Of a stretch of 64,000 bases of DNA, positions 30,253 to 39,061 are shown one piece after another. The position numbers and the translations under genes were made by a program. The notes under the pieces are model-generated. The model was not told the DNA's origin and ran no database searches. It saw only the letters and a list, made by a program, of their open reading frames with translations. Positions within the stretch are counted from its first letter, which is position 1. Each line of letters starts with the position of its first letter. The DNA is from Rudaea cellulosilytica DSM 22992 (lineage in GTDB: Bacteria > Pseudomonadota > Gammaproteobacteria > Xanthomonadales > Rhodanobacteraceae). The DNA lies in the NCBI RefSeq assembly GCF_000378125.1, contig NZ_KB899241.1:1959652-2023651 (forward strand), written 5' to 3'.

Positions 30253-31887
30253 TCAGGAACCGCTCCGCTTGTCGCCGGCCTGCAACAGCTTGAGCACAGC
30301 TTCGCTGTTGTTGGACTGGGCGATCTTGAGTGCGGTGCGGCCGTCCTGGCTTGTCGCGGTCACGTCGGCGCCGGCGGCGAGCAGGCGCGCGGCGACTTTC
30401 GGCTGGTTTTTCGCGGCGACGATCATCAGTGCGGTGACGCCGCCGGCGTTCTTCGCGTTCACCTTGGCGCCGCGCTTGAGCAGCAGGTCGGCGATATCGA
30501 GCGAACCTGCGCTCGCGGCGAGCATCAGCGGCGTATAGCCGGCTTTGCCAACGCCGAGGTTGACGTTCGCGCCGCCATCGATCAACGCCGCGGTGGATTT
30601 GGCCTTGCCGTTTTGCGCGGCGATGGCGAGCGGGCTCAATCCCTCGTCATCGGCGAGGTCAATCTTGGCGCCATGCGCGATCAGCATGCGCACTTGTTCC
30701 GGGTCGTCGTTCCAAGCCGCATACATCAGCGGCGTCCAGTGACTGATGTCGGCCTGGTTCGGATCGGCCTTGCGCTCCGCCAGATAGGCAGCAACCGCAT
30801 TGAAGCCGAAGCGCGTCGCGTTGGCCAACGGGGTATAGCCGTCGTTGAAGCGCGTGTTCGCATTGGCGCCGTGGTCGAGCAGCCAGGTCACGCGCGGCAG
30901 ATCCGCGGCGACGATGGCATTGCCGAGTTCGTCGTTCGCATCCGCGCCGTTCTTCAACGCTTCCTTGACTGCAGTGAGGTGCGCGTCCTGTTCCGCCTTG
31001 ACCGTTTCCGCCGTGGCGACTTCGGTCGGCGGCAGTGGTTTGTAATCGCCGTGCGAGGGCAGATCGCCATCGATCACGCAGTCGGCGCAGTGCACAAGCG
31101 GCACGCCGTAGTCGACGAGAATCTTACGGATTTCATCCTTGCGCGCGCGCATCGCGCGCTCGACCGCAGCCCTGATTTCGGGGCGGCCGCGGGCGGTGGC
31201 GAGGGTCATGCTGAATTCGAGCGGTACCGTGTCGTCGATCGTGTTCATCGGCTGCAGCACGATTGGCGCTTTCTTGATCGTCTTGTAATACCCGGCCATC
31301 GGGCCCCAGGCGGCGGCGATGTCGAGCTTGCCATCCACGACCTGTTTGACCTGATAGGAAGGTTGGTTCTGTTCGACCAGATCGCCGTTGTGGCTGATGT
31401 ACTGCACCACGGTGTTCGTCATGATGCCGTGTTGCGAGAGCGCCTGGCGTGCCGCGGACATCTGGAACACGCCGATGCGCAGATTCTGCAGCCGAGGTTC
31501 GTTGAGCGACTGGAACTTGCCGAAGCCCTTGTCCTTGCGGTAGGCGAGCACGAAGGTCGAACGGTACAACGGTGCGGTGACGATGGCGCCTTCGGTGTCG
31601 GCGGCCATGTCCATCCACAGATCGCAGTTGCCCTCGGAGAGAGTCGTGCGCATCAGGCCGCGCTCGATCGATGGCCGCCAGTAATACGAAACGCCGGTGC
31701 CGAGTTCCTTGCCAAGCACCTGCGCGATCTTGTTCTGGAACCCTTCTCCCTTCTGGTTGGACAACGGCATGTTGCCCGGATCGGCGCAGACGGTCAGTGA
31801 TTTCAGGCCGTCGTCGGCTGCACGCGCATGACTGGCGAACACCGAGGCGCCGGCAAGCACGAGGGCGAGGTGAAGGGAACGCTTCAT
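30253..31887 (-). CDS. xoxJ: XoxJ/MoxJ-like periplasmic binding protein fused to ankyrin repeats
   Basis: A 544-residue exported protein, starting at 31887 (AGGAACAG ribosome site, then signal peptide MKRSLHLALVLAGASVFASHARA). Residues about 28-300 match the quinoprotein-dehydrogenase-associated solute-binding family (LTVCADPGNMPLSNQKGEGF at the start, CVIDGDLPSHGDY at the end). From about residue 310 to 540 there are seven ankyrin repeats (GYTPLMLAAS, GADVTA and similar). MoxJ/XoxJ proteins are thought to help mature or activate the PQQ dehydrogenase. The ankyrin extension could dock XoxF or the cytochrome. The usual family protein ends after the first domain, so the fusion is notable. It lies between xoxF and the cytochrome gene. 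Confidence 0.9.
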   Translation of the reverse strand: MKRSLHLALVLAGASVFASHARAADDGLKSLTVCADPGNMPLSNQKGEGFQNKIAQVLGKELGTGVSYYWRPSIERGLMRTTLSEGNCDLWMDMAADTEGAIVTAPLYRSTFVLAYRKDKGFGKFQSLNEPRLQNLRIGVFQMSAARQALSQHGIMTNTVVQYISHNGDLVEQNQPSYQVKQVVDGKLDIAAAWGPMAGYYKTIKKAPIVLQPMNTIDDTVPLEFSMTLATARGRPEIRAAVERAMRARKDEIRKILVDYGVPLVHCADCVIDGDLPSHGDYKPLPPTEVATAETVKAEQDAHLTAVKEALKNGADANDELGNAIVAADLPRVTWLLDHGANANTRFNDGYTPLANATRFGFNAVAAYLAERKADPNQADISHWTPLMYAAWNDDPEQVRMLIAHGAKIDLADDEGLSPLAIAAQNGKAKSTAALIDGGANVNLGVGKAGYTPLMLAASAGSLDIADLLLKRGAKVNAKNAGGVTALMIVAAKNQPKVAARLLAAGADVTATSQDGRTALKIAQSNNSEAVLKLLQAGDKRSGS

Positions 31888-31951
31888 CGTCTGTTCCTGT
31901 TTACTGCGATGCCGTTCATGCATCGTATCGCCGATGGATGAACCCTTGCTG

Positions 31952-31980
31952 TGTGTCCGGCGCGTTGCGCGCCGGACACA
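31952..31980 (-). promoter_or_regulatory. Strong intercistronic hairpin between xoxF and xoxJ
   Basis: TGTGTCCGGCGCG (31952-31964) pairs perfectly over 13 bases with the arm at 31968-31980, with a 3-base loop. It begins 30 bases after the xoxF stop. On the minus strand no T-run follows, so it probably protects the xoxF mRNA end or reduces read-through rather than acting as a simple terminator. Confidence 0.6.
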
Positions 31981-32010
31981 TGTTTTCATCGTGACTGCAA
32001 ACGGATTGTC

Positions 32011-33903
32011 TCAGCCTCCGCCAAGACGGAATGTGTACAGCGTGCCGCCTTGCGGGATGTGATTCAGGCCCGCTGCCTTGGTCATCGCCGTCGCACCGAT
32101 CGCGCCGAACTTGTCGCTCAAATCAAGGCCCGCGGTGACCGGCAGGCCGATCCAGCCACCGATGCCCGACCACACGGTCACGTACTGCTTGCCCTTCACC
32201 GACCAGGTGATCGGGTTGCCGATGATGCCGGAGCCGAGCTTGCGCGACCACAGGATCTTGCCGGTCGCACGGTCGAGGGCGCGGAAGTCGCCGCCAAGGC
32301 TGCCGTAGAAGACCAAGCCGCCGCCGGTGGTCAGCGTACCGCCCCAGTTCGGATACTGGTCGGGCACTTCCCACTCTGTCTTGCCGGTGACGACGTTGAA
32401 CTTCTTGATCTTGCCGGTCACACCGGGCTTTTCGGGATACATGTACACGTTGGCGAACACGTACACCGTGCCTTGCTGCGTGTGTGAACGCTCCTGCGGA
32501 TTCAGTTCCATGCACCAGTTGTTCGTCGGCACGTAGAACACGGCGGGATCGCTCGGATCGACCGAAGCCGGCTGCTGGTCCTTGCCGCCCATCGCGGACG
32601 GACAGGCCTGCACGTTCTTTTGCGGATCGAGCGGCGAGTGCTCAGGCACCTTGACCGGACGACCGGTCTTGAGGTCGACCTTCTCGGCCCAGTTCGTGGT
32701 GACGTACTTGTGCGCGCGCAGCAGCGTGCCGTCGGTGCGGTCGAGCACGTAAGCGAAGCCGTTGCGGTCGAACTCGACGAGTGCCTTGTGCTTCTTGCCG
32801 TCGACGTCGAGGTTGTCGACGAGGATGACTTCGTTGATGCCGTCATAGTCCCACTGGTCGAACGGCGTCTTCTGATAGACCCATTCGACTTCACCCGTAT
32901 CGACGTTGCGCGCGAAGATCGACATCGACCACTTGTTGTCCCACGAGCCGTCGTTGCAGGCGGCCTGCGTTTGCGGTTTCGCGCCGCAACGGAACGAAGG
33001 GCTCCACAGACCGGGGTTGCCGGTACCGTAGTAGACCAGATGCAGGTCGGGATCGTAGGCATACCAGCCCCAGGCCGCACCGCCGCCGCGCTGCCACTCG
33101 TCACCCGGATAGGTGTGGATGCCGAGATCCTTGCCCGCCGTGCCGTAGTGCGGGTTCTTCGCATTCGACTTCGCGGTCAGGCCGACGTCTTTGTCGCTGC
33201 CATTGCTGTAGAACTCCCACGCCTTCTTGCCGTCGGCGAGGTTGTAGGCGGTGAAGCGGCCGCGCGCGGCGAATTCGTCGCCGCCGAAACCGATCATGAC
33301 CTTGTCGTTGGCGATGATTGGCGCCGGCGTGATCGTCTCGCCCTTGTCCGGATGGGCGTGCTTGACCACCCACGCCTCCTTGCCGGTCGTCGCATCGAGC
33401 GCGATCACGTAACCATCGAGCGTGCCGAACACGAGCTTGCCTTCGGCATAGGAGAGACCGCGGTTCACCGTGTCACAACAAGCGCGTGGCACGGCGGACT
33501 CGTCGCGTCCGGAGGTCTTGGTGTAGCTCCACACCTGCACCGGATGATCCGGATCGGACAGATCGAGCGCCTGAACGATGTTCGGCCAGCCGCTTTCGAG
33601 GAACATCATCGGCTTGCCGCCGACGTCGTTGATCACCAGAGGCTGACCCTCGTGGCCGCGTAGCGTGCCGCTCGACTGCGACCATGCGTACTGCAGGTCT
33701 TTCACGTTCGAGGCAGTGATCTCCTTGAGCGCACTGTAGCGGTGCTGGTCGAGGTTGCCGGCCGGTGCGCCCCACTGGTTGGGGTCCTTGAAGCGGGCGA
33801 ACTGCTCGGCATCTGAACCCGCGCTCGCCGTACCGCTGAGCGCGACCAACGCCGTGATCGCCGCCACCATCTTGAGCTTTCGTTGCAACGTGAAATCTTT
33901 CAT
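32011..33903 (-). CDS. xoxF: PQQ-dependent, lanthanide-type methanol dehydrogenase
   Basis: A 630-residue periplasmic quinoprotein with signal peptide ending GTASA. The start at 33903 has an AGGAAA ribosome site; the longer open frame upstream is not protein-like. It has the eight-bladed propeller repeats (tryptophan docking motifs such as DGYVIALDATTGKEAW). The vicinal Cys142-Cys143 pair (RACCDT) and the catalytic Asp352 are present. Asp354, two residues after the catalytic Asp (QWDYDG), is the known marker of lanthanide-dependent XoxF; calcium-type MxaF has Ala there. It oxidises methanol, and perhaps other alcohols, passing electrons to cytochrome c. No PQQ synthesis genes are in the window. 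Confidence 0.95.
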   Translation of the reverse strand: MKDFTLQRKLKMVAAITALVALSGTASAGSDAEQFARFKDPNQWGAPAGNLDQHRYSALKEITASNVKDLQYAWSQSSGTLRGHEGQPLVINDVGGKPMMFLESGWPNIVQALDLSDPDHPVQVWSYTKTSGRDESAVPRACCDTVNRGLSYAEGKLVFGTLDGYVIALDATTGKEAWVVKHAHPDKGETITPAPIIANDKVMIGFGGDEFAARGRFTAYNLADGKKAWEFYSNGSDKDVGLTAKSNAKNPHYGTAGKDLGIHTYPGDEWQRGGGAAWGWYAYDPDLHLVYYGTGNPGLWSPSFRCGAKPQTQAACNDGSWDNKWSMSIFARNVDTGEVEWVYQKTPFDQWDYDGINEVILVDNLDVDGKKHKALVEFDRNGFAYVLDRTDGTLLRAHKYVTTNWAEKVDLKTGRPVKVPEHSPLDPQKNVQACPSAMGGKDQQPASVDPSDPAVFYVPTNNWCMELNPQERSHTQQGTVYVFANVYMYPEKPGVTGKIKKFNVVTGKTEWEVPDQYPNWGGTLTTGGGLVFYGSLGGDFRALDRATGKILWSRKLGSGIIGNPITWSVKGKQYVTVWSGIGGWIGLPVTAGLDLSDKFGAIGATAMTKAAGLNHIPQGGTLYTFRLGGG

Positions 33904-33966
33904 CGTGAATTTCCTCTTGGCAAAGGTTATGTCAGATTTGTTGCCGACCCACGCAGCCGCGACATG

Positions 33967-33985
33967 CGCGACATTGAATGTCGCG
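33967..33985 (-). promoter_or_regulatory. Palindrome 64 bp upstream of xoxF
   Basis: CGCGACATT (33967-33975) and AATGTCGCG (33977-33985) are perfect inverted arms around a single base. This is a candidate operator or leader hairpin for xoxF. Confidence 0.5.
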
Positions 33986-34121
33986 AACTGCGGTTGACGA
34001 ACCTCCGTTCTCACTCGGATGAACCTCCCTCCTCCCGCTTGCTTTCTTGAAACTCGTGCGGCTATGCGCTGCATATGCGCGCGGATTCGACCGCGTGCGA
34101 CCACGTTAGCCAGAGGCGATG

Positions 34122-34135
34122 CGAGATGCATCTCG
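34122..34135 (-). promoter_or_regulatory. 14-bp perfect palindrome upstream of xoxF
   Basis: CGAGATGCATCTCG is fully self-complementary and lies about 220 bases before the xoxF start. That is a typical distance for an upstream activator site. Confidence 0.45.
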
Positions 34136-34386
34136 ATTGCACGGAAGTTGTGCGGCAATGATGTCGACGCGCGTAGCGAGAACGAATGTCCTCGCTAAAA
34201 AGTATCGATATATCAATTGATTACTGGCGCGTGACGCGCGACGCGATGCTGCGCCGCGGTAGAAAGTGTGTCCTCGGCGTGACACCTTCGCGGCGGCGGA
34301 CTGCACCACGAATGAAGCGTATGCGTGTGCCTGCGCACGTTTGTGCGCTCAAGGTCGATGTCCTGCGCAATTCGCGCATTGCGCGA

Positions 34387-35346
34387 TCAGGGAATCGCCA
34401 CGCCCCAGGGCAATTCGCCGACCGGGATTTCCTTGTTGACCTTGCGCGTAGCGATATCGATCACGCTGACGCTGTTCGAGCGGCCATTGGCGACATAGAG
34501 TTTCTTGCCGTCACGCGTCAGCGCCATGTTCCATGGCCGCTTGCCGACTGGGATTTCCGCAACTGCGGAATTTTTCGCCACATCGATCAGCGTCACGCTG
34601 CCGGCACCGCCATTGGCGATGTAGATCGTCTTGCCGTCGGCGGATGCAATGGCGCCTGCCGAGCGCAACGCAGCGGGAATCGTGCGCACGACCTGGCGCT
34701 TGTCCGCATCAATGACGTCGACCGCGTTCGCCGTCTCGGCGGCGACGTAGGCGATATGCGTGCCGGGCAGGAACGCCATGCCGCGCGGATGCCCGCTCGA
34801 TTTAACCGTGCCGAGCGTCACGCCAGTCTTCAGATCGACCACGTCGACGTCGTTCGAATTTTCGTTGCTTGCGAGCAGCAGCGCGCCGTCGGGACTGAAG
34901 ACGCAGTGTTCCGGATTCTTGCCGGCGAGCGTGATGTGCTTGGCGACCTTCAGCGTCTTTACGTCGATCAGGGCGGCTGCGTTGTCGTCCTCGAGGCAGG
35001 CCGCGAGGAAATCGCCTGCCGCGGACATGCCGATACCTTCTGGACTGTCGCCGACGAGAACCTGTGCCTTGACCTTGTCCGTGGCGATATCGAGCACATC
35101 GACCTTGCCGCCCTTCGCGTCGACCACGAAAAGCGTCTTGCCGGTACGCTCGGCGACGATGCCGCGCACATTCTTGCCGAGCTTGCCTTCGCCACTCAGC
35201 GTGCGAACGACTTCGTCCTTGCCGGTATCGATCACCGATACCGTGCCGCTGGCCTGGTTTGAAACGTAGGCGAACGGTGCGGCCAGGGCCGGCGTGGAGA
35301 ATGCGATCGTGATGGCGGCAATCAAGGCATGGCGGGAAAGGCGCAT
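34387..35346 (-). CDS. PQQ-pathway-associated YVTN beta-propeller protein
   Basis: A 319-residue exported protein; the start at 35346 gives MRLSRHALIAAITIAFSTPALA, a clear signal peptide. The rest is about seven YVTN/NHL-type propeller blades (AYVSNQASGTVSVID, LYVANGRSNSVSVID). It matches the kind of beta-propeller protein repeatedly found beside PQQ-dependent alcohol dehydrogenases. Its biochemical role is not established. It is upstream of xoxF on the same strand, separated by a 480-base regulatory gap, so it may have its own transcript. Confidence 0.88.
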   Translation of the reverse strand: MRLSRHALIAAITIAFSTPALAAPFAYVSNQASGTVSVIDTGKDEVVRTLSGEGKLGKNVRGIVAERTGKTLFVVDAKGGKVDVLDIATDKVKAQVLVGDSPEGIGMSAAGDFLAACLEDDNAAALIDVKTLKVAKHITLAGKNPEHCVFSPDGALLLASNENSNDVDVVDLKTGVTLGTVKSSGHPRGMAFLPGTHIAYVAAETANAVDVIDADKRQVVRTIPAALRSAGAIASADGKTIYIANGGAGSVTLIDVAKNSAVAEIPVGKRPWNMALTRDGKKLYVANGRSNSVSVIDIATRKVNKEIPVGELPWGVAIP

Positions 35347-35493
35347 TTCGGATTCCGGCGTTGGGAGGCAGGCCATGAACGTTATCCGGGTATGCCGATT
35401 CGCTCAAGCCTTGTCGCACTCGGACTTCCAATGCCGGGAAAAATTCCCGATGGCCTGCGCCGGTCCGGACCAAATGCGCGCCGCTGTCGCCAT

Positions 35494-38400
35494 CTACGCT
35501 TCGGCCAAGCGACCGCCAAGCGCGGTCAGCAGGCTTTGCGCCGCACCGATGCGTTCGGCCGCGCCTGGCAGTTCCATGCGGATCTTGAATTTGTCCTGGC
35601 CATCGAGCGAATAGATCTTGGGCTGGCCCTGGATCAGCTTGATGATGCGTATCGGGTCGATGTTCGGCTGTGGCTTGAACAATACGCGACCGCCACGCTC
35701 GCCGAGTTCGAGCTTCTTGATGCCCATGGCGGTTGCAGCGAGCTTCAGCGCAGCCGAGACGAACAAGTGCTTGACCGGTTCGGGCAGCAGGCCGAAGCGG
35801 TCGATCATCTCGATCTGCAATTCGCGCAACGCATGCGCGTCGCGCGCGCTGGCGATGCGCTTGTACAGGGTCAAGCGCGCGTGCACGTCCGGCAGGTAGT
35901 CGTCGGGGATCAGCGCGGGGATGTGCAGCTCGATTTCGGCGTCGTGTTCGTTGACCAGGTCGAAATCCGGCACCTTGCCCGACTTGAGCGCGCGCACGGC
36001 GCGTTCGAGCAGTTCGGAGTAGAGCGAGAAGCCGACCGCCTCGATCTGGCCCGACTGTTCCTCGCCGAGCAGCTCGCCCGCGCCGCGGATCTCGAGGTCG
36101 TGCGTGGCGAGGGTGAAGCCCGCGCCGAGTTCCTCGAGCGAGGCGATCGCTTCGAGGCGTTTCTCCGCATCGGCGGTGATGCTGCGTTTGTCCGGCACGA
36201 TCAGGTAGGCATAGGCGCGATGATGCGAGCGGCCGACGCGGCCGCGGAGCTGGTGCAGCTGTGACAGACCGAAGCGGTCGGCGCGATTGATCAGGATCGT
36301 GTTCGCGCTCGGCACATCGATGCCCGATTCGATGATCGTGGTGCAAACGAGCACGTTGAAACGCTGGCGGTAGAAGTCGAGCATCACCTGCTCGAGTTCG
36401 CGCTCGGGCATCTGACCATGGGCGATGCGCAGGCGCGCTTCCGGAATCAACTCGCCGAGTTCGCGCGCGGTCTTCTCGATCGTCTCGACCTCGTTGTGCA
36501 AAAAGTATATCTGCCCGCCGCGCGCGAGTTCGCGCTGGAACGCTTCCTTGATCGTCGCGGTGTCCCACGGCGCAACGAAGGTCTTCACCGCGAGGCGATG
36601 CGACGGCGGCGTGGCAATGATTGACAGATCGCGCAGGCCGCTCATCGCCATGTTGAGCGTGCGCGGGATTGGAGTTGCGGTCAACGTCAGCAGGTCGACT
36701 TCGGCACGCAGTTTTTTCAGCTGTTCTTTCTGGCGCACGCCGAAACGTTGTTCTTCGTCGACAATGACGAGGCCGAGGTCCTTGAACTTGATATCGGCCT
36801 GGAGCAGGCGATGCGTACCGATCATCACATCGATCTGGCCGTTCGCGAGTTTCTTCAATGCCTCGTTCACCTCGGCTTTCGACTTGAAGCGCGAGATCAC
36901 TTCGACGCGCACGGGCCAGTCGGCGTAGCGGTCTTGGAAATTCTGGTAGTGCTGCTGGGCGAGCAGGGTGGTCGGCGCGAGCATAGCCACCTGCTTGCCT
37001 GCGATGGCCGCGACGAACGCGGCGCGCAGCGCGACTTCGGTCTTGCCGAAGCCGACATCGCCGCAGACGACGCGGTCCATCGCTTTGCCTGAGGCGAGAT
37101 CGGAGATCACCGCTTCGATCGCGCGCAGTTGATCCGGCGTTTCCTCGAACGGGAACGCGGCGGCGAATTGCTCGTAGAGGTTGCGATCGTAGACGAAGGC
37201 CGTGCCGCCGCGCGCCTCGCGTTGCGCATACAGCGCGAGCAGTTCTGCGGCGACGTCGCGCACCTTCTGTGCGGCTTTGCGTTTGGCTTTTTCCCAGGCT
37301 TCGCCGCCGAGCGCATGCAGCGGCGCGAGTTCCGGCGCCGCGCCCGAGTAGCGCGAGACCAGATGCAGTTGTGCCACCGGTACGTAGAGCTTGTCGCCTT
37401 TCGCGTATTCGATGCAGAGGAATTCGCCGCCGGCGCCGCCGACATCGAGTTTGAGCAAGCCTTGGTAGCGGCCGACGCCGTGATCGGCGTGCACGATCGG
37501 CGCACCGATCGTCAGCTCCGAGAGGTCGCGCAGGATCGCTTCCGGTTCGCGCACCGCGTGCTTGCGCCGGCGCGTCGCGCGCGCGCGTTCGCCGTAGAGC
37601 TGGCGGTCGGTGAGGACGGTCAGCGCGGGGTCGGTCAGGGCAAAGCCGTCGTCGAGCGCGGCGACGGTGATCGCGAAGCGCGGCTCGCCGTCCCTTGGCG
37701 GCGAAAAGAATTCATTCCACGACGCGACGACTTTCGGCCGCACCTCCATGGTCGCGAGTTGTTCGACCAGTGCCTCGCGTCGTCCAGCCGAATCTGCAGC
37801 GATCAGCACGCGGCCCGGATAGGCATCAAGGAATCGTTTCAGTTCCTGCGCCGGTTCTTCACCGCGCTGGTTGAGCGGCACACTCGGCGCGGGCTGGGTG
37901 CCGAGATCGACGGCGTGTTCGCTTGCCCCCTTGCTGACGATCTCCACACGCAGGCTGCGATTGAGCCGCTCGCGCAACTCCTGCGGCGGCAGGTACAGCT
38001 CGGCGACCGGCAGGATCGGCCGTTCGATGTCGTGCGCGCGGCTGTCGTAGCGTGTCAGCGCCTGTTGCCAGAACGTTTCCGCAGAATCGAGCGCGTTCTC
38101 GGCGAGAACGAACACCGACTCGGTGCTCAGGTAATCGAACAGCGTTTCGGTGCGTTCGAAGAACAGCGGCAGGTAGTACTCGATGCCGGCCGGGGTCGTG
38201 CCTTCCTTGATGTCCTGGTAGATCGGACAGTGACGCGGATCGATCGGGAAGCGTTCGCGCAAAGTGTTGCGGAACGCCTTCACCGAATCCTCGGTCAGCG
38301 GAAATTCGCGCGCCGGAAGAAGATTGATCTTGTTGACCTTGTGTGCCGAGCGCTGCGTTTCCGGATCGAATGTGCGGATCGATTCGATCTCGCGGTCGAA

Positions 38401-38964
38401 CAGCTCGATGCGGTAGGGCTCGCTCGTGCCCATCGGGAAGACGTCGAGCAGGGCGCCGCGCACGGCGAAATCGCCGGGTTCGAGCACCTGCGGCACGTTG
38501 CGATAGCCGGCAGCTTCGAGGCGGCGCTGTTCGGTCGCGAAGTCGAGCGTCTGCTTCAGCGCGAGAACCAGGCTCGATCCGCCGATGAAGCTGCGCGGTG
38601 CGAGGCGCTGCATCAGCGTCGACATCGGCACGACGAGCACGCCGCGCTGCGTCGCCGGCAGGCGATACAGCGCGGCGATGCGCTGCGAGATGATTTCAGG
38701 GTGCGGCGCGAACAGGTCGTAGGGCAGCGTTTCCCAGTCAGGGAAATGCAGAACGTCGATCCCATTGCCGGCGAGTGCGCGCAGGTCGGTTTCGAGTGTG
38801 TGCGCGGCGTGCGTGTCGCGCGTCACCGCGACGACGACGCCGGCGTGCGCGCGCGCAGCCGCGGCGATGGCCAGCGCCAGCGCGCTGCCATGTGGGGCGT
38901 TCCAGAAACGGCGCTGCTTGACGTCGCCAGGCAGCGGTGGATGCAACAACAGCGATTCGGTCAT
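35494..38964 (-). CDS. mfd: Transcription-repair coupling factor
   Basis: A 1156-residue protein, the normal length for Mfd. The N-terminal UvrB-like and UvrA-binding region (about 1-350) is followed by the RNA polymerase interaction domain (about 470-560, ending APIVHADHGVGRYQG). The RecG-like translocase has Walker A GDVGFGKTEVAL, DEEQRFG and GRVGRS, and the C-terminal TRCF domain comes last. It displaces stalled RNA polymerase at lesions and recruits UvrA. A TAAAAT hexamer (38974-38979, minus strand) lies 9 bases before the ATG. It could be a -10 element, but its -35 is poor. Confidence 0.97.
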   Translation of the reverse strand: MTESLLLHPPLPGDVKQRRFWNAPHGSALALAIAAAARAHAGVVVAVTRDTHAAHTLETDLRALAGNGIDVLHFPDWETLPYDLFAPHPEIISQRIAALYRLPATQRGVLVVPMSTLMQRLAPRSFIGGSSLVLALKQTLDFATEQRRLEAAGYRNVPQVLEPGDFAVRGALLDVFPMGTSEPYRIELFDREIESIRTFDPETQRSAHKVNKINLLPAREFPLTEDSVKAFRNTLRERFPIDPRHCPIYQDIKEGTTPAGIEYYLPLFFERTETLFDYLSTESVFVLAENALDSAETFWQQALTRYDSRAHDIERPILPVAELYLPPQELRERLNRSLRVEIVSKGASEHAVDLGTQPAPSVPLNQRGEEPAQELKRFLDAYPGRVLIAADSAGRREALVEQLATMEVRPKVVASWNEFFSPPRDGEPRFAITVAALDDGFALTDPALTVLTDRQLYGERARATRRRKHAVREPEAILRDLSELTIGAPIVHADHGVGRYQGLLKLDVGGAGGEFLCIEYAKGDKLYVPVAQLHLVSRYSGAAPELAPLHALGGEAWEKAKRKAAQKVRDVAAELLALYAQREARGGTAFVYDRNLYEQFAAAFPFEETPDQLRAIEAVISDLASGKAMDRVVCGDVGFGKTEVALRAAFVAAIAGKQVAMLAPTTLLAQQHYQNFQDRYADWPVRVEVISRFKSKAEVNEALKKLANGQIDVMIGTHRLLQADIKFKDLGLVIVDEEQRFGVRQKEQLKKLRAEVDLLTLTATPIPRTLNMAMSGLRDLSIIATPPSHRLAVKTFVAPWDTATIKEAFQRELARGGQIYFLHNEVETIEKTARELGELIPEARLRIAHGQMPERELEQVMLDFYRQRFNVLVCTTIIESGIDVPSANTILINRADRFGLSQLHQLRGRVGRSHHRAYAYLIVPDKRSITADAEKRLEAIASLEELGAGFTLATHDLEIRGAGELLGEEQSGQIEAVGFSLYSELLERAVRALKSGKVPDFDLVNEHDAEIELHIPALIPDDYLPDVHARLTLYKRIASARDAHALRELQIEMIDRFGLLPEPVKHLFVSAALKLAATAMGIKKLELGERGGRVLFKPQPNIDPIRIIKLIQGQPKIYSLDGQDKFKIRMELPGAAERIGAAQSLLTALGGRLAEA

Positions 38965-39009
38965 AAACCGATCATTTTAGCGGATCGCATCGGCGCCTGG
39001 GGCCGGCAT

Positions 39010-39046
39010 GCACAGTTCGCGCGGCATCGCGCCGCACGAACTGTGC
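39010..39046 (-). terminator. Long hairpin between the AhpD-like gene and mfd
   Basis: GCACAGTTCG (39010-39019) pairs with CGAACTGTGC (39037-39046), and inside it GCGGC (39021-39025) pairs with GCCGC (39031-39035), with one C-A mismatch between the stems. It lies 15 bases past the AhpD-like stop. No T-run, but the 15-bp stem makes termination plausible. Confidence 0.5.
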
Positions 39047-39061
39047 TGTGTCTGCCTACGA

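Larger units (their letters stand above)
33904..34386. other. Regulatory region upstream of xoxF
   Basis: About 480 bases between the beta-propeller gene and xoxF with no supported gene. It contains two perfect palindromes, listed separately, and an AT-rich patch near 34190-34225 that could hold a promoter. I searched by eye for a sigma-54 -24/-12 site (GG-N10-GC) in the xoxF direction and found no convincing match. Confidence 0.6.

Noticed and set aside
33904-34200. TGGCTAACGTGGTCGC (minus strand) as a sigma-54 promoter for xoxF
   Set aside because: The GG to GC spacing is 11 instead of 10 and the -12 element is poor.
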